DNA from: Actinomadura darangshiensis
Lineage (GTDB): Bacteria; Actinomycetota; Actinomycetes; Streptosporangiales; Streptosporangiaceae
Assembly: GCF_004349235.1 (NCBI RefSeq)
Contig: NZ_SMKY01000039.1
Span: forward strand, 1 to 45,533
Reading direction: 5' to 3'
DNA length: 45,533 nucleotides
The notes below the pieces were generated by a model, which was not told the DNA's origin, ran no database searches, and saw only the letters and a program-made list of their open reading frames with translations. The translations under genes were made by a program, and so were the position numbers. Below, in pieces: positions 26,368 to 34,399 of the stretch (position 1 is its first letter; each line of letters starts with the position of its first letter).

Positions 26368-26806
26368 AACCCCGTACCGAGCCTTCCGGCTACGGGCCAG
26401 CGGCTCGGTCACCTTGGTGGCGCGCGGGCCGTGGGCCCCGCAGACCTCGCAGGGGTGGCTACAGGACGCCTGGGGTTGAAGCCGGCGGTGAAGTTCTGCG
26501 CGTCGTCCCGCTCGTGGAGGGCGCCACCGACCGCAGTTTGATCCCGGTCCGGGACGTCCTAAGCGCGGTCCTCTCGGTCGGCGGAGCCGCGTTCGGCATC
26601 GAGCACAACCACCCCAGCGGACGCCTCGAGCCCAGCCCGGCCACGCGTGGCGTAATCGTGCGCCGACCTCACACGCGAGTTTGAACTGCGTTTCCAGTAC
26701 GCAATCCGTGGGCTACGACCACCCGGACCCGATGGACGCGAAGACGAGCAGCTACGTCGATGATCAAGGGCGCTTGGCGGTCCGCCTTGCCATCAAGGAC
26801 GGGTAA
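26368..26806 (+). pseudogene. Broken RadC/JAB-domain (MPN) gene remnant
   Basis: Two adjacent frames carry the two halves of one RadC-like protein. From 26368 one frame reads ATGQRLGHLGGARAV then ADLAG...LGLKPAVKF, the helix-hairpin-helix part. From 26475 another frame reads VLRVVPLVEGATDRSLIPV and then GIEHNHPSG..EPSPA, the JAB/MPN metal-binding HNHPSG motif, ending at a stop at 26684. A frameshift near 26470-26480 separates them, and the C-terminus after EPSPA is lost. A third frame up to a TAA at 26804 reads GYDHPDPMDAKTSSYVDDQG and looks like the tail of some other, unidentified gene. RadC-like proteins are often carried on mobile elements. Confidence 0.6.
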
Positions 26807-26815
26807 GCAGCGGTG

Positions 26816-27013
26816 CTATCGAGGCCGTCTTGTCCCGTGTGCCATGGCTGTCTCCGCGAACGGAGTGAGGTGCACGACAAGAAGCTCGGGGGAAGCGGCC
26901 TCGATCAGGCGGTCTGGACGGCCCGGCATGTAGGCCCACCAGGACTTGGTGTAGATGCCGTACCAGACCTGTAGGCCGGGGATCCACTGCTTCAGGCCGA
27001 TGGGCGGAGTCAC
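26816..27013 (-). CDS. Small hypothetical protein, 65 aa
   Basis: Reads MTPPIGLKQWIPGLQVWYG.. from a GTG at 27013 that overlaps the upstream small gene's TGA (GTGA), so it is probably translationally coupled. An ATG at 27034 would add seven residues. The Trp/Tyr-rich core (VWYGIYTKSWWAYMPGRP) followed by an acidic SPE-like turn and a helix resembles the upstream 65-residue ORF, suggesting an old duplication. I recognise this type only as small unknown proteins next to XRE/DUF397 regulators in actinomycetes. Confidence 0.5.
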   Translation of the reverse strand: MTPPIGLKQWIPGLQVWYGIYTKSWWAYMPGRPDRLIEAASPELLVVHLTPFAETAMAHGTRRPR

Positions 27014-27207
27014 TGGCTCAACTGTCCGCTGCATGGCTGGGCGGCCAGGGCCGCGCGCAGATCGGCCTCGGAGTCGGCGATGACGGTCGGGGCGAGTTTC
27101 GACTTCGGGTCGCGGCGGACCGCGCCCCAGTAGGTGCCCTGGCCGGACATCCACACCATCCAGGCGGGGAAGTCTCGTTCGATCCCGGCCGTTCTCGCGT
27201 TCTTCAT
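27010..27207 (-). CDS. Small hypothetical protein, 65 aa, beside an XRE/DUF397 pair
   Basis: Starts MKNARTAGIERDFPAWMVWM at 27207 with AAGGGGCAGG upstream. The pattern FPAWMVWMSGQGTYWGAVR followed by TVIADSEADLRAALAAQ is a recurrent small ORF type found near DUF397/XRE regulators in actinomycetes (from memory). It has no transmembrane segment or known motif. Divergent from the XRE gene across a 134-bp region whose AT-rich core (TGTTATTTGATTA, 27251-27263) probably holds both promoters. Confidence 0.6.
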   Translation of the reverse strand: MKNARTAGIERDFPAWMVWMSGQGTYWGAVRRDPKSKLAPTVIADSEADLRAALAAQPCSGQLSQ

Positions 27208-27240
27208 CGGTTGACCTGCCCCTTCGTCGTTGGTTCACGG

Positions 27241-27268
27241 GACAGACTGCTGTTATTTGATTACTGTC
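27241..27268. promoter_or_regulatory. AT-rich divergent control region with short dyad
   Basis: GACAG (27241-27245) and CTGTC (27264-27268) flank the AT-rich core TGTTATTTGATTA, the most AT-rich stretch between the divergent small ORFs and the XRE gene. Plausible location of promoters and an XRE-family operator; arms are short, so this is tentative. Confidence 0.35.
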
Positions 27269-27341
27269 GGCTACGAAGCTGCCTTAACTGGACGTCCACC
27301 CCCTGACGCCCCCCGTCAACCGAGTGCCGGAGGCCCCCGCC

Positions 27342-28181
27342 ATGGCCAGTGACCAGCACGACCCCGACGCCCTCCGCGTCCACTTCGGTGAAGAGCTGCG
27401 CCGGACGCGCATGCGGAAGAAGCTGTCCCAGAACCAGCTCGCGAGCGCCCTCGGCTGCACCCCGCAGTGGATCTGCCAGCTGGAGAAGGCGGACAAGACC
27501 GTCTCCGAGCAGACCGCCCTCGACCTGGACACCTACTTCAAGACGGATGGCTGGGACCAGGAGGACGGCCACTTCCACCGCATCTACACGACCATTCGGC
27601 GCGTCGGCCGCAGCCGTGTTCTGCGTCCGGGCTTCGACACCTACCGTTTGCAGGAGGCGCAGGCCATCGGTGTCCGAGCCGTCGCTGCTCAGCTAGTGCC
27701 TGGACTGCTGCAGACCGAGGGCTACGCACGCGGGATCATGGATCAGAGTGAGCCGGAGGCCACCCTCGATGCTCGGGTCGCCGTGCGGATGGAGCGGCAG
27801 GAGATCCTCGACCGTCCGAACCCGCCCGAAGCGATGTTCGTCTTGGACGAGTCCGCACTGCGCCGCCCGGTTGGTGGCTCCAAGACCATGGCCGATCAAA
27901 TCGACCACCTCGTAGAGATGGCTCGCCGTCCCAACGTGCGAATACTCGTCATGCCCTTCGAGAGGGTCACGCCCCTCGCGCTGGGAGGCGGGTTCATCCT
28001 TCTCAGCTTCGCGCGAGAGCCGGACCTCATGTACGTCGAGACGGGGCATGTCAGCCAGCTCATCGAGAACAAGGACGTGCTCTTCAGGGCCGGGGTACAT
28101 TTTACCCTGGTGATGGGTGAGGCTCTCGGTCAAGCGGAGTCCATCGCGTTCATGCTTCGAGCGCGTGAGGAGTATTTGTGA
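27342..28181 (+). CDS. XRE-family transcriptional regulator (HTH plus DUF5753)
   Basis: A 279-aa regulator with an N-terminal Cro/C1-type helix-turn-helix (about 17-62, core LSQNQLASALGCTPQWICQL) and a C-terminal DUF5753 domain (~95-270: LVPGLLQTEGYAR, RQEILDR, ILVMPF, VYVET-like). This is the WhiJ-type architecture of actinomycetes, where it acts with a DUF397 partner in developmental or antibiotic control. ATG 27342 has CCGGAGG eight nt upstream; an upstream GTG (27324) lacks one. The DUF397 gene overlaps its stop. Confidence 0.88.
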   Translation: MASDQHDPDALRVHFGEELRRTRMRKKLSQNQLASALGCTPQWICQLEKADKTVSEQTALDLDTYFKTDGWDQEDGHFHRIYTTIRRVGRSRVLRPGFDTYRLQEAQAIGVRAVAAQLVPGLLQTEGYARGIMDQSEPEATLDARVAVRMERQEILDRPNPPEAMFVLDESALRRPVGGSKTMADQIDHLVEMARRPNVRILVMPFERVTPLALGGGFILLSFAREPDLMYVETGHVSQLIENKDVLFRAGVHFTLVMGEALGQAESIAFMLRAREEYL

Positions 28182-28360
28182 CCCCCTTCCTCGTCTGGAG
28201 AAAGAGCAGCCACAGCGATGGCACGGGCGGTGAATGCGTTGAGATTGCCGCAGGTCCGGGGATGCTGCTGATCCGAGACTCCAAGGACCCGGATGGTCCT
28301 CGACTTGGGCTCACCGTGAATGCAATGCAGGACTTGATCAATCGGCTGCAAAAGGATTAG
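28178..28360 (+). CDS. DUF397 small protein
   Basis: A 60-aa DUF397 protein: WRKSSHSDGTGGECVEIA near the N-terminus and LIRDSKDPDGP in the middle are the family's signature. It starts at a GTG that overlaps the XRE gene's stop (GTGA). Such pairs are scattered through actinomycete genomes; the small protein is proposed to bind or counteract the XRE partner, a toxin-antitoxin-like or WhiJ/AbaA-like relation. Its stop overlaps the convergent gene by four bases. Confidence 0.9.
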   Translation: MTPFLVWRKSSHSDGTGGECVEIAAGPGMLLIRDSKDPDGPRLGLTVNAMQDLINRLQKD

Positions 28361-29274
28361 CGGACGATTATTGCGTCCTTGGGGGCGTCTTTGTCTTCGA
28401 TCCAGCCGTCGTGGCCGGCTTCGGCGGTCCAGTGTTTGCCGGCGTAGCGGATTTCGGTTAGGCCGTAGGGCTGGGCGTGGGTCATGGCCCAGGTGGCGAC
28501 GGCCCAGCCGGCGCGGGGGTTGGTGGCCTTCACCGCGTTCCAGGAGTCCGGGTCGGACGGCGAGCCCGCCTTGAGGGGGCCCGGGCCGCCGACCTTCAGG
28601 CGGCTGCCGAAGGCGCGGCGCATCTCGCGGAGCGCCTCCGGGCGGCGGGACGTGGTCTTCTCGTCCGGCGGGTACCAGCAGCGGGCCGTGGCCGGCTCGC
28701 GGCCCGTGAACGCCGTCGCGAGGAGCTTGCCGTCCGGCTCGTGCTGGGCGTAGGCGTCGCCGTCCGCGCTGCGCTGCACCTCCTGCGCCGCGTCGTGCAG
28801 GTCGCGGTCGACGTAGCCCTTCACGTGGACCAGGGCGTCGAAGAACTTGCTGGTGGCCTGGACGGGGTCGCGCAGCTTGTCGGGGGTGCCCCAGCCCTGC
28901 GACGGGCGCTGCTGGAACATGCCCACCGAGTCGCGGTCGCCGCCCGGCAGGTTGTGAATGTGTGACTCCTGCATGGCGGTCGCATAGGCGATAACAGCGG
29001 CGCGCTCGGGCAGCTTCTTGCGGAACGCGACCGCGGCGATGGTCGCGGCGTTCGCGCCCTGTTCCAGGTCGAGCGGCATCGTGCCCTGGGTCGTCCGGAC
29101 CTCGCAGCCGGAGCCGTGCAGATACGGGCGGGCACGATCGTAGGCCACGTAGGCGCCGCCGCCCGCCAGGAGCGCGACGACGCAGACGCCGATCGCCCAG
29201 CGGCGGCCGCGACGACGCTTGCCGCCGCTGGTCCCCGCCTCGGGACGCGCCTTCAACCTCGACCAAACAGCCAC
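28357..29274 (-). CDS. Membrane-anchored lysozyme-fold protein
   Basis: A 305-aa protein with a basic cytoplasmic N-terminus (KRRRGRRW), a single membrane helix (about 26-45) and an extracytoplasmic domain. The stretch AYATAMQESHIHNLP with Glu103 and DSVGMFQQRPSQGWGTP (115-131) resembles the catalytic-Glu and GxFQ regions of the lysozyme/transglycosylase-like fold found in many actinobacterial cell-wall proteins, some labelled heavy-metal transporter by error. It may cleave or bind peptidoglycan. Starts at a GTG (29274) with no visible ribosome site. It is divergent from dapD with 44 bp between starts. Confidence 0.7.
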   Translation of the reverse strand: MAVWSRLKARPEAGTSGGKRRRGRRWAIGVCVVALLAGGGAYVAYDRARPYLHGSGCEVRTTQGTMPLDLEQGANAATIAAVAFRKKLPERAAVIAYATAMQESHIHNLPGGDRDSVGMFQQRPSQGWGTPDKLRDPVQATSKFFDALVHVKGYVDRDLHDAAQEVQRSADGDAYAQHEPDGKLLATAFTGREPATARCWYPPDEKTTSRRPEALREMRRAFGSRLKVGGPGPLKAGSPSDPDSWNAVKATNPRAGWAVATWAMTHAQPYGLTEIRYAGKHWTAEAGHDGWIEDKDAPKDAIIVR

Positions 29275-29318
29275 GCGAAGAAGGTACCGGGAGATGGGCC
29301 CTACTAAGCTCAGGAGGC

Positions 29319-30155
29319 ATGACCGAAACGTTCACCAGCCCGATCTCCGGCGGCATCGACGAGCTGTGGGAGCGGCGCGCCGACCTGACCCCGGAGGACG
29401 CCGGCGCGCGCGCCGCCATCGTGGCCGCCGTCGACCAGATCGACACGGGTGAGGCCCGCGTCGCCCGCATCGACCCGGAGACCGACGACGTCGTCGTCGA
29501 CGAGCGGGCCAAGCGGGCGATCCTGCTGAGCTTCAAGGTCCTCGGGATGGCGCGCTCCCAGGTGGGCGACTTCCGGTACCACGACCGCATCCCGCTGAAG
29601 ACGCGGCTGGACGGTGTCCGCGTCGTCCCCGGCGCCATCGCCCGCTGGGGTTCCTACCTCGCGCCCGGAGTGGTCCTGATGCCGTCGTTCACCAACATCG
29701 GCGCCTACGTCGACTCCGGCACGATGGTCGACACGTGGGCGACGGTGGGGTCGTGCGCGCAGGTCGGCAAGAACGTCCACCTGTCCGGCGGTGTCGGCAT
29801 CGGCGGCGTGCTGGAGCCCCCGAACGCCAAGCCGGTGGTCATCGAGGACGAGGCGATGATCGGCAGCCGCTCGATGATCGTCGAGGGCGCCCGGGTCGGG
29901 CGCGGCGCCGTCGTCGGCTCCGGGACGAACCTGTCCGCGTCCATGCCGGTCATCGACGTGGAGACGGGCGAGGAGATCAGCCGCGGCCGCATCCCCGACT
30001 GGTGCGTCGCCGTCGGCGGCACCCGCTACAAGGAGTTCAAGGGCGGCACGTTCGGCCTCCCGGCGGTGCTCATCCTGAAGCGGCTGGAGGAGGGGCAGCG
30101 GCACGACAAGGCGTCCCTCAACGACATCCTCCGCGACCACGGCATCAATACCTGA
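29319..30155 (+). CDS. dapD: 2,3,4,5-tetrahydropyridine-2,6-dicarboxylate N-succinyltransferase
   Basis: Transfers succinyl from succinyl-CoA to tetrahydrodipicolinate, a step of the succinylase route to meso-diaminopimelate and lysine. The 278-aa length and the left-handed beta-helix core (GAYVDSGTMVDTWATVGSCA, VHLSGGVGIGGVLEP) match the E. coli-type enzyme (~274 aa) rather than the ~320-aa actinobacterial/Mycobacterium type. ATG 29319 is preceded by AGGAGG one base away; TACTAA at 29302-29307 may be its -10 box. Its 3' end overlaps the convergent phosphopantetheinyl transferase by 11 bp. dapE lies 0.7 kb downstream. Confidence 0.92.
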   Translation: MTETFTSPISGGIDELWERRADLTPEDAGARAAIVAAVDQIDTGEARVARIDPETDDVVVDERAKRAILLSFKVLGMARSQVGDFRYHDRIPLKTRLDGVRVVPGAIARWGSYLAPGVVLMPSFTNIGAYVDSGTMVDTWATVGSCAQVGKNVHLSGGVGIGGVLEPPNAKPVVIEDEAMIGSRSMIVEGARVGRGAVVGSGTNLSASMPVIDVETGEEISRGRIPDWCVAVGGTRYKEFKGGTFGLPAVLILKRLEEGQRHDKASLNDILRDHGINT

Positions 30156-30828
30156 CCCCGCTCTCGGTGATCTTCAGGGGGCGGTCGGTGAGGACGGCGG
30201 CGGACGCCGCGTAGCCGGGGCCCGGGGTCAGGTCGGCGAGGCGGACGGGGGCGACGGCCGCCTTGCCGTTCCAGGCGATCACCTCGGCGGGGGAGTCGGG
30301 GGCGGAGACGTGGATGTCGGTCATCGGGGCGGCCAGGCCGTGGCCCGTGGCCTTCAGGAGGGCCTCCTTGCGGCTCCAGTAGGCGTGGAAGCCGCGTTTC
30401 CGGTCGGCCATGGCGGCGAGGTCCTCGCGTTCGGCGGCGGTCAGCACCATCTCGGCGAGCCGGTCGATGTCGCGGTCGCTCTCCTGCTCCACGTCCACGC
30501 CGACCTCGGCGCCCTCGACGAGGACGAGGACGACGCGGTCCGCCGAGTGGGAGAGCGAGAAGTCCAGGTCGCCGCCGGGGAGGCGGGGCTTGCCGTGCGT
30601 GCCGCCGCAGTGCGGGCAGTCCGTGGTGAAGCGGAGTTCGCGCGGGGGGCGGCCGGTGGCCTCGGACAGGACGGTTCGGGTCAGGAAGCGGCCGGTCACG
30701 AAGCGGGCCCTGTCCTCGGGTCGCAGGAAGCGGTCGTAGCGGGCGCGTTCCGCTTCGTCCAGGTATCCGCGCATTTCGGGGTCGTCGGCGGGACGCGCCC
30801 AATGGACGGCGCACTCCAGTACGGGCAT
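30145..30828 (-). CDS. 4'-phosphopantetheinyl transferase (Sfp type)
   Basis: A 227-aa enzyme that moves phosphopantetheine from CoA to a serine on acyl- or peptidyl-carrier domains, needed for fatty acid, polyketide or nonribosomal peptide synthases. Family motifs are FSLSHS (90-95), GVDVE (110-114, Mg2+ Asp/Glu) and WSRKEALLKATG (151-162). A CPHCGGTHGKP segment (71-81) with a CxxC pair precedes the substrate loop. Start ATG 30828; a GTG two codons upstream (30834) is possible. It lies between dapD and dapE on the opposite strand, and no synthase gene is adjacent, so it may serve distant pathways. Confidence 0.9.
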   Translation of the reverse strand: MPVLECAVHWARPADDPEMRGYLDEAERARYDRFLRPEDRARFVTGRFLTRTVLSEATGRPPRELRFTTDCPHCGGTHGKPRLPGGDLDFSLSHSADRVVLVLVEGAEVGVDVEQESDRDIDRLAEMVLTAAEREDLAAMADRKRGFHAYWSRKEALLKATGHGLAAPMTDIHVSAPDSPAEVIAWNGKAAVAPVRLADLTPGPGYAASAAVLTDRPLKITESGVRY

Positions 30829-30861
30829 CTCCACGATCGCGATGATAGATAACCTTCCGCC

Positions 30862-31938
30862 ATGGGGCTTGATCTCTTTTCGGACGTGGCGGACCTGACG
30901 GCGGCGATCGTCGACATCGAGTCGGTGAGCGGGGCGGAGGAGCCGCTCGCGGACGCCGTCGAGGAGGCGTTGCGCGGGCTTCCGCACCTGACGGTGGAGC
31001 GGTACGCCAACAATGTCGTCGCCCGGACGGAGCTGGGCCGGGACGAGCGGGTCGTGCTGGCCGGGCATCTCGACACCGTCCCGCTGAACGGCAACCTCCC
31101 GTCCCGGGTGGAGGGCGACCGGCTCTACGGGTGCGGCACCACGGACATGAAGAGCGGCGTCGCGGTCGCGCTGCGGCTCGCCGCCACCGTCACCGAGCCG
31201 ACCCGGGACGTCACCTACGTCTTCTACGAGTGCGAGGAGATCGAGGCCGGGCGCAACGGGCTGCGCAAGCTCGCGGTGGCGCGTCCCGAGCTGCTCGCGG
31301 GCGACTTCGCGGTGCTGATGGAGCCGACGGACGCGCAGATCGAGGGCGGCTGCCAGGGCACGCTGCGCGCCGAGGTGACGGCGGCGGGGGAGCGGGCGCA
31401 CAGTGCGCGCGCCTGGATGGGATCCAATGCCATCCACACCGCCGGACGGATCCTGGACGTGCTGCGCGCCTACGAGCCGACCCGTCCGGTCGTGGACGGC
31501 CTGGAGTACCACGAGGGCCTGAACGCCGTGTTCATCTCGGGCGGCGTCGCCGGGAACGTCATCCCGGACGAGTGCGTCGTGACGGTGAACTACCGGTTCG
31601 CGCCCGACAAGTCGCTGGACGACGCGGAGGCGCACGTCCGGGAAATCTTCGCGGGCTTCCAGGTGACGATCACCGACGGCGCGTCCGCCGCGCGGCCTGG
31701 GCTGACGCACCCGGCCGCCGCCGCGTTCACCGCCGAGAGCGGGGCCGAGATCCGCGCGAAGCTGGGCTGGACGGACGTCGCCCGCTTCGCCGAGCTCGGC
31801 GTCCCGGCCGTCAACTACGGGCCCGGCGACCCCACGCTCGCGCACACCAAGGGCGAGTACGTCGAGCTCCCGCTGATCGCCGAGTGCGAAGAACGTATGC
31901 GCACGTGGCTGGCCGGTCCTACTACCGTGTCCCCATGA
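30862..31938 (+). CDS. dapE: Succinyl-diaminopimelate desuccinylase
   Basis: A 358-aa M20-family metallohydrolase that hydrolyses N-succinyl-LL-diaminopimelate to LL-diaminopimelate and succinate. Zinc-site motifs are GHLDTVP (His69, Asp71), TTDMKSG (Asp95) and YECEEIEAG (Glu125/126), with the dimerisation domain around HSARAWMGSNAIHTAG. This pattern and length match actinobacterial DapE. TAGATA at 30846-30851 may be the -10 box, leaving an almost leaderless start. Its stop overlaps the LOG gene (ATGA), a conserved arrangement near dapE in mycobacteria as I recall. Confidence 0.92.
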   Translation: MGLDLFSDVADLTAAIVDIESVSGAEEPLADAVEEALRGLPHLTVERYANNVVARTELGRDERVVLAGHLDTVPLNGNLPSRVEGDRLYGCGTTDMKSGVAVALRLAATVTEPTRDVTYVFYECEEIEAGRNGLRKLAVARPELLAGDFAVLMEPTDAQIEGGCQGTLRAEVTAAGERAHSARAWMGSNAIHTAGRILDVLRAYEPTRPVVDGLEYHEGLNAVFISGGVAGNVIPDECVVTVNYRFAPDKSLDDAEAHVREIFAGFQVTITDGASAARPGLTHPAAAAFTAESGAEIRAKLGWTDVARFAELGVPAVNYGPGDPTLAHTKGEYVELPLIAECEERMRTWLAGPTTVSP

Positions 31939-32738
31939 CTTTGGATGCGAATGCCCCCTCGCGGCGCCAGGGACCGGCCATGCTGCGCGGACGGGCCGTC
32001 CCGCAGACCACCACCGACCAGCGGCTCCTGGACGGCCGCGGTCCGGTCGACTGGGTGCACGCCGACCCGTGGCGGGTGCTGCGGATCCAGGCGGAGTTCG
32101 TGGAGGGGTTCGGCCTGCTCGCCGAGCTGCCGAAGGCGGTCAGCGTGTTCGGCAGCGCCCGGACCAAGCCGGACTCCCCGGAGTACAAGCTCGCCGTCGA
32201 CATCGGCGGCCGGCTGCACGAGGCCGGCTACGCCGTGATCACCGGCGGCGGTCCGGGGATCATGGAGGCGGCCAACAAGGGCTGCGACGAGAGCGGCGGC
32301 CTGTCGGTCGGCCTCGGCATCGAGCTGCCGTTCGAGCAGCGGCTCAACGATTACCTCGACATCGGCCTGGAGTTCCGGTACTTCTTCGTCCGCAAGACGA
32401 TGTTCGTGAAGTACTCGCAGGCGTTCGTCGTCCTGCCCGGCGGGTTCGGGACGCTGGACGAGCTGTTCGAGGCGATCACCCTCGTCCAGACCAAGAAGAT
32501 CACCCGCTTCCCGATCGTGCTGGTGGGGACGGAGTTCTGGGGCGGGCTGCTCGACTGGGTCCGCAAGACGATGCTGCCGTCCGGCAAGATCTCCCCCCAG
32601 GACCTGGACCTGATCCACCTCACCGACGACCCGGAGGAGGTCGTCAAGGTCGTGGTGGAGGCCCACATCGCGGCCGAGAGGCGCCTCCAGGAGGAGCAGG
32701 CCGCCGTCGACGCCGTCGCGGACGCCGCCGGGGAGTGA
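31935..32738 (+). CDS. LOG-family nucleotide phosphoribohydrolase (TIGR00730)
   Basis: A 267-aa protein with a ~65-residue N-terminal extension before the LOG Rossmann-like fold. Motifs GGGPGIMEAANKG (104-116) and PGGFGTLDE (168-176), plus Arg in FVRKTMF (153), are those of cytokinin-activating and nucleotide 5'-monophosphate phosphoribohydrolases. It would release a base from a nucleoside monophosphate; the bacterial substrate is not settled. ATG 31935 overlaps the dapE stop, so it is co-transcribed with lysine biosynthesis. A second, shorter LOG gene lies at the end of the window. Confidence 0.87.
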   Translation: MTLDANAPSRRQGPAMLRGRAVPQTTTDQRLLDGRGPVDWVHADPWRVLRIQAEFVEGFGLLAELPKAVSVFGSARTKPDSPEYKLAVDIGGRLHEAGYAVITGGGPGIMEAANKGCDESGGLSVGLGIELPFEQRLNDYLDIGLEFRYFFVRKTMFVKYSQAFVVLPGGFGTLDELFEAITLVQTKKITRFPIVLVGTEFWGGLLDWVRKTMLPSGKISPQDLDLIHLTDDPEEVVKVVVEAHIAAERRLQEEQAAVDAVADAAGE

Positions 32739-32747
32739 CCCCGCGGG

Positions 32748-33386
32748 CTACGCGGGCCGGACGGACGGCGGGTTCGGCCGGCGGGCGCTGATCGCGAGGT
32801 AGAGCAGGACCATCCCGACGATCTGCGCGAGGTGGTAAACCGAGGTCGGGTCCAGCGCGACGCGGCGGGTGACACTGGGGTCGATGGCCTTGGCCGCCGC
32901 CGCGGCGCCGCTGGCGGCCAGCGCGATGATCACCGGGCCGGCCATCGGATGGCGCCGCCAGGCCGCCCACCCCCACAGCGCCAGGATGCTGACCATCGTG
33001 AGGCTCTCGCAGGTCAGCAGCGCGCCGACCCCCGCGTGCCCGGTGACGGCGAGGACGACGTAGGCGGCGATCCCGACCGAGCGCAGCACCCAGAACGTCC
33101 GGGCGTGGCGGGGGCCGAGCACCTCGGCGACGGTGGCCGCCAGCAGGTAGGACACCGTGACGACCACCATGCCGCTGATGACGGCCCAGCTGGGCCCGGA
33201 CCACTGGTCCGAGTACTTGATCACGCCGTGGTGGACGAAGCCGGCCAATGCCGCGATCCCCGCCCACCAGAACGACGTGCGCCAGTACCGGTGCACCGCC
33301 GGCGCGCGTCCGAGCCGGACGGCGAGGGCCACCACGACCAGCCCGAGCGCGAGGTCGCTCAGTGCGGCGGCGGGTTCGGCGAGCAC
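32748..33386 (-). CDS. Multi-pass membrane protein of unknown function
   Basis: 212 residues with about seven hydrophobic helices (for example LGLVVVALAVRL, FWWAGIAALAGFVHHG, WAVISGMVVVTVSYLLAATV, LAQIVGMVLLYLAIS). A conserved-looking HHGV/HL pair within membrane segments and SVYHL near the C-terminus are reminiscent of seven-helix proteins such as DUF6962, but I do not recognise a function. It starts at a GTG (33386) with no clear ribosome site and converges on the LOG gene with a nine-bp gap. It lies 46 bp downstream of the SDR gene on the same strand, so it may be read through from it. Confidence 0.65.
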   Translation of the reverse strand: MLAEPAAALSDLALGLVVVALAVRLGRAPAVHRYWRTSFWWAGIAALAGFVHHGVIKYSDQWSGPSWAVISGMVVVTVSYLLAATVAEVLGPRHARTFWVLRSVGIAAYVVLAVTGHAGVGALLTCESLTMVSILALWGWAAWRRHPMAGPVIIALAASGAAAAAKAIDPSVTRRVALDPTSVYHLAQIVGMVLLYLAISARRPNPPSVRPA

Positions 33387-33432
33387 ACCTGCACGTTACC
33401 CGGCCCGCCGCCGCCGGATCGCGCGCGGGAGA

Positions 33433-34392
33433 TCACGCGGCGAAGGCGTCGACGCCGGTGAGGTCGGCCGAGAGGCGCCACAGCCGGGCGGCCTCCTGCG
33501 GGTCGGTCGCCCATGCGTTGACCCCGGGGCCGAGGACGGTGCCGGGGGCGGCGGGCTCGGCGATGTCGCAGTCCTCGCAGTACAGGCCGCCCATGCCGTC
33601 CAGCTGCGGGGAGGTCGCGGCCCAGACCTGGGTCGCCGCGCCCTGCTCGGGGGTCTTCCAGTTGCTCCCGGACGCGCCCTCGTCGATCCTCGTGCTCAGC
33701 CCGGCGAGTTCGTCGTCCGACATGTGGCGGCCGAGCGCGGTCCTGATGGTCCCCGGGTGGAGCGAGAAGGCCCGTACCCCGGTGCCCTGGGCGAGAGCGT
33801 CCAGGTGGAGGGCGAACAGGACGTTGGCCGTTTTCGCCTGGCCGTACGCCTGCCATTTGTCGTAGCCGCGCTCGAAGTGGACGTCGTCCCAGCGGATGCC
33901 GGACAGCTGGTGTCCCCGGGAGGAGACCGACACGACCCGTCCGCGTCCTTCCTTGATCGCCGGCCAGAGCCGGTTCACCAGCGCGTAGTGCCCGAGGTGG
34001 TTGACGGCGAACTGGCCTTCCCAGCCGGGACCGACGCGCATCTCCGGCGCCGCCATGATCCCGGCGTTGTCGATCATCAGATGGACGGGCCGTCCGGCCG
34101 CGAGGAAACGGTCGGCGAACGCCGCCACGGACCGCTGGTCGGCGAGGTCGAGCTCGTCCACCTCGACGCCGCCGATCCCGGCCACCGCCTCGTCGGCGAC
34201 CTCGCGCCGCCGCGCGGGCACGACGACCTGAGCCCCGGCCGCGGCGAGCGCCCGGGTGGTCTCCAGGCCCAGCCCGGAGTAGCCGCCGGTGACGACCGCG
34301 AGCCGCCCCGACAGGTCGATGCCCGCGAGCACCTCCGCGGCCGTGCTCTGCGCGCCGAACCCTGAGCCGATTTTGTGTTGTTGATTGGCCAT
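33433..34392 (-). CDS. Short-chain dehydrogenase/reductase
   Basis: A 319-aa classical-type SDR: cofactor motif TGGYSGLG, DNAGIM in place of NNAG, catalytic Ser in VSVSSRGH and Tyr/Lys in YGQAK. The C-terminal extension containing CEDCDIA is usual in the WW-oxidoreductase/retinol dehydrogenase-like SDRs of actinomycetes. It would reduce or oxidise a small carbonyl/alcohol with NAD(P). A textbook MerR-type promoter lies immediately upstream with its -10 box 8 nt from the ATG, so it is probably induced by an inducer-bound MerR regulator and translated from a leaderless mRNA. No merR gene is in the window. Confidence 0.88.
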   Translation of the reverse strand: MANQQHKIGSGFGAQSTAAEVLAGIDLSGRLAVVTGGYSGLGLETTRALAAAGAQVVVPARRREVADEAVAGIGGVEVDELDLADQRSVAAFADRFLAAGRPVHLMIDNAGIMAAPEMRVGPGWEGQFAVNHLGHYALVNRLWPAIKEGRGRVVSVSSRGHQLSGIRWDDVHFERGYDKWQAYGQAKTANVLFALHLDALAQGTGVRAFSLHPGTIRTALGRHMSDDELAGLSTRIDEGASGSNWKTPEQGAATQVWAATSPQLDGMGGLYCEDCDIAEPAAPGTVLGPGVNAWATDPQEAARLWRLSADLTGVDAFAA

Positions 34393-34399
34393 GGCACCG

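Noticed and set aside
28357..29274. Heavy-metal transporter
   Set aside because: Only one membrane helix and a lysozyme-like extracytoplasmic domain; no metal-binding motif or channel.
30862..32738. Single fusion of dapE with the LOG protein
   Set aside because: A TGA at 31936-31938 ends dapE and an ATG at 31935 starts the next frame; this is a four-base overlap, not a fusion.
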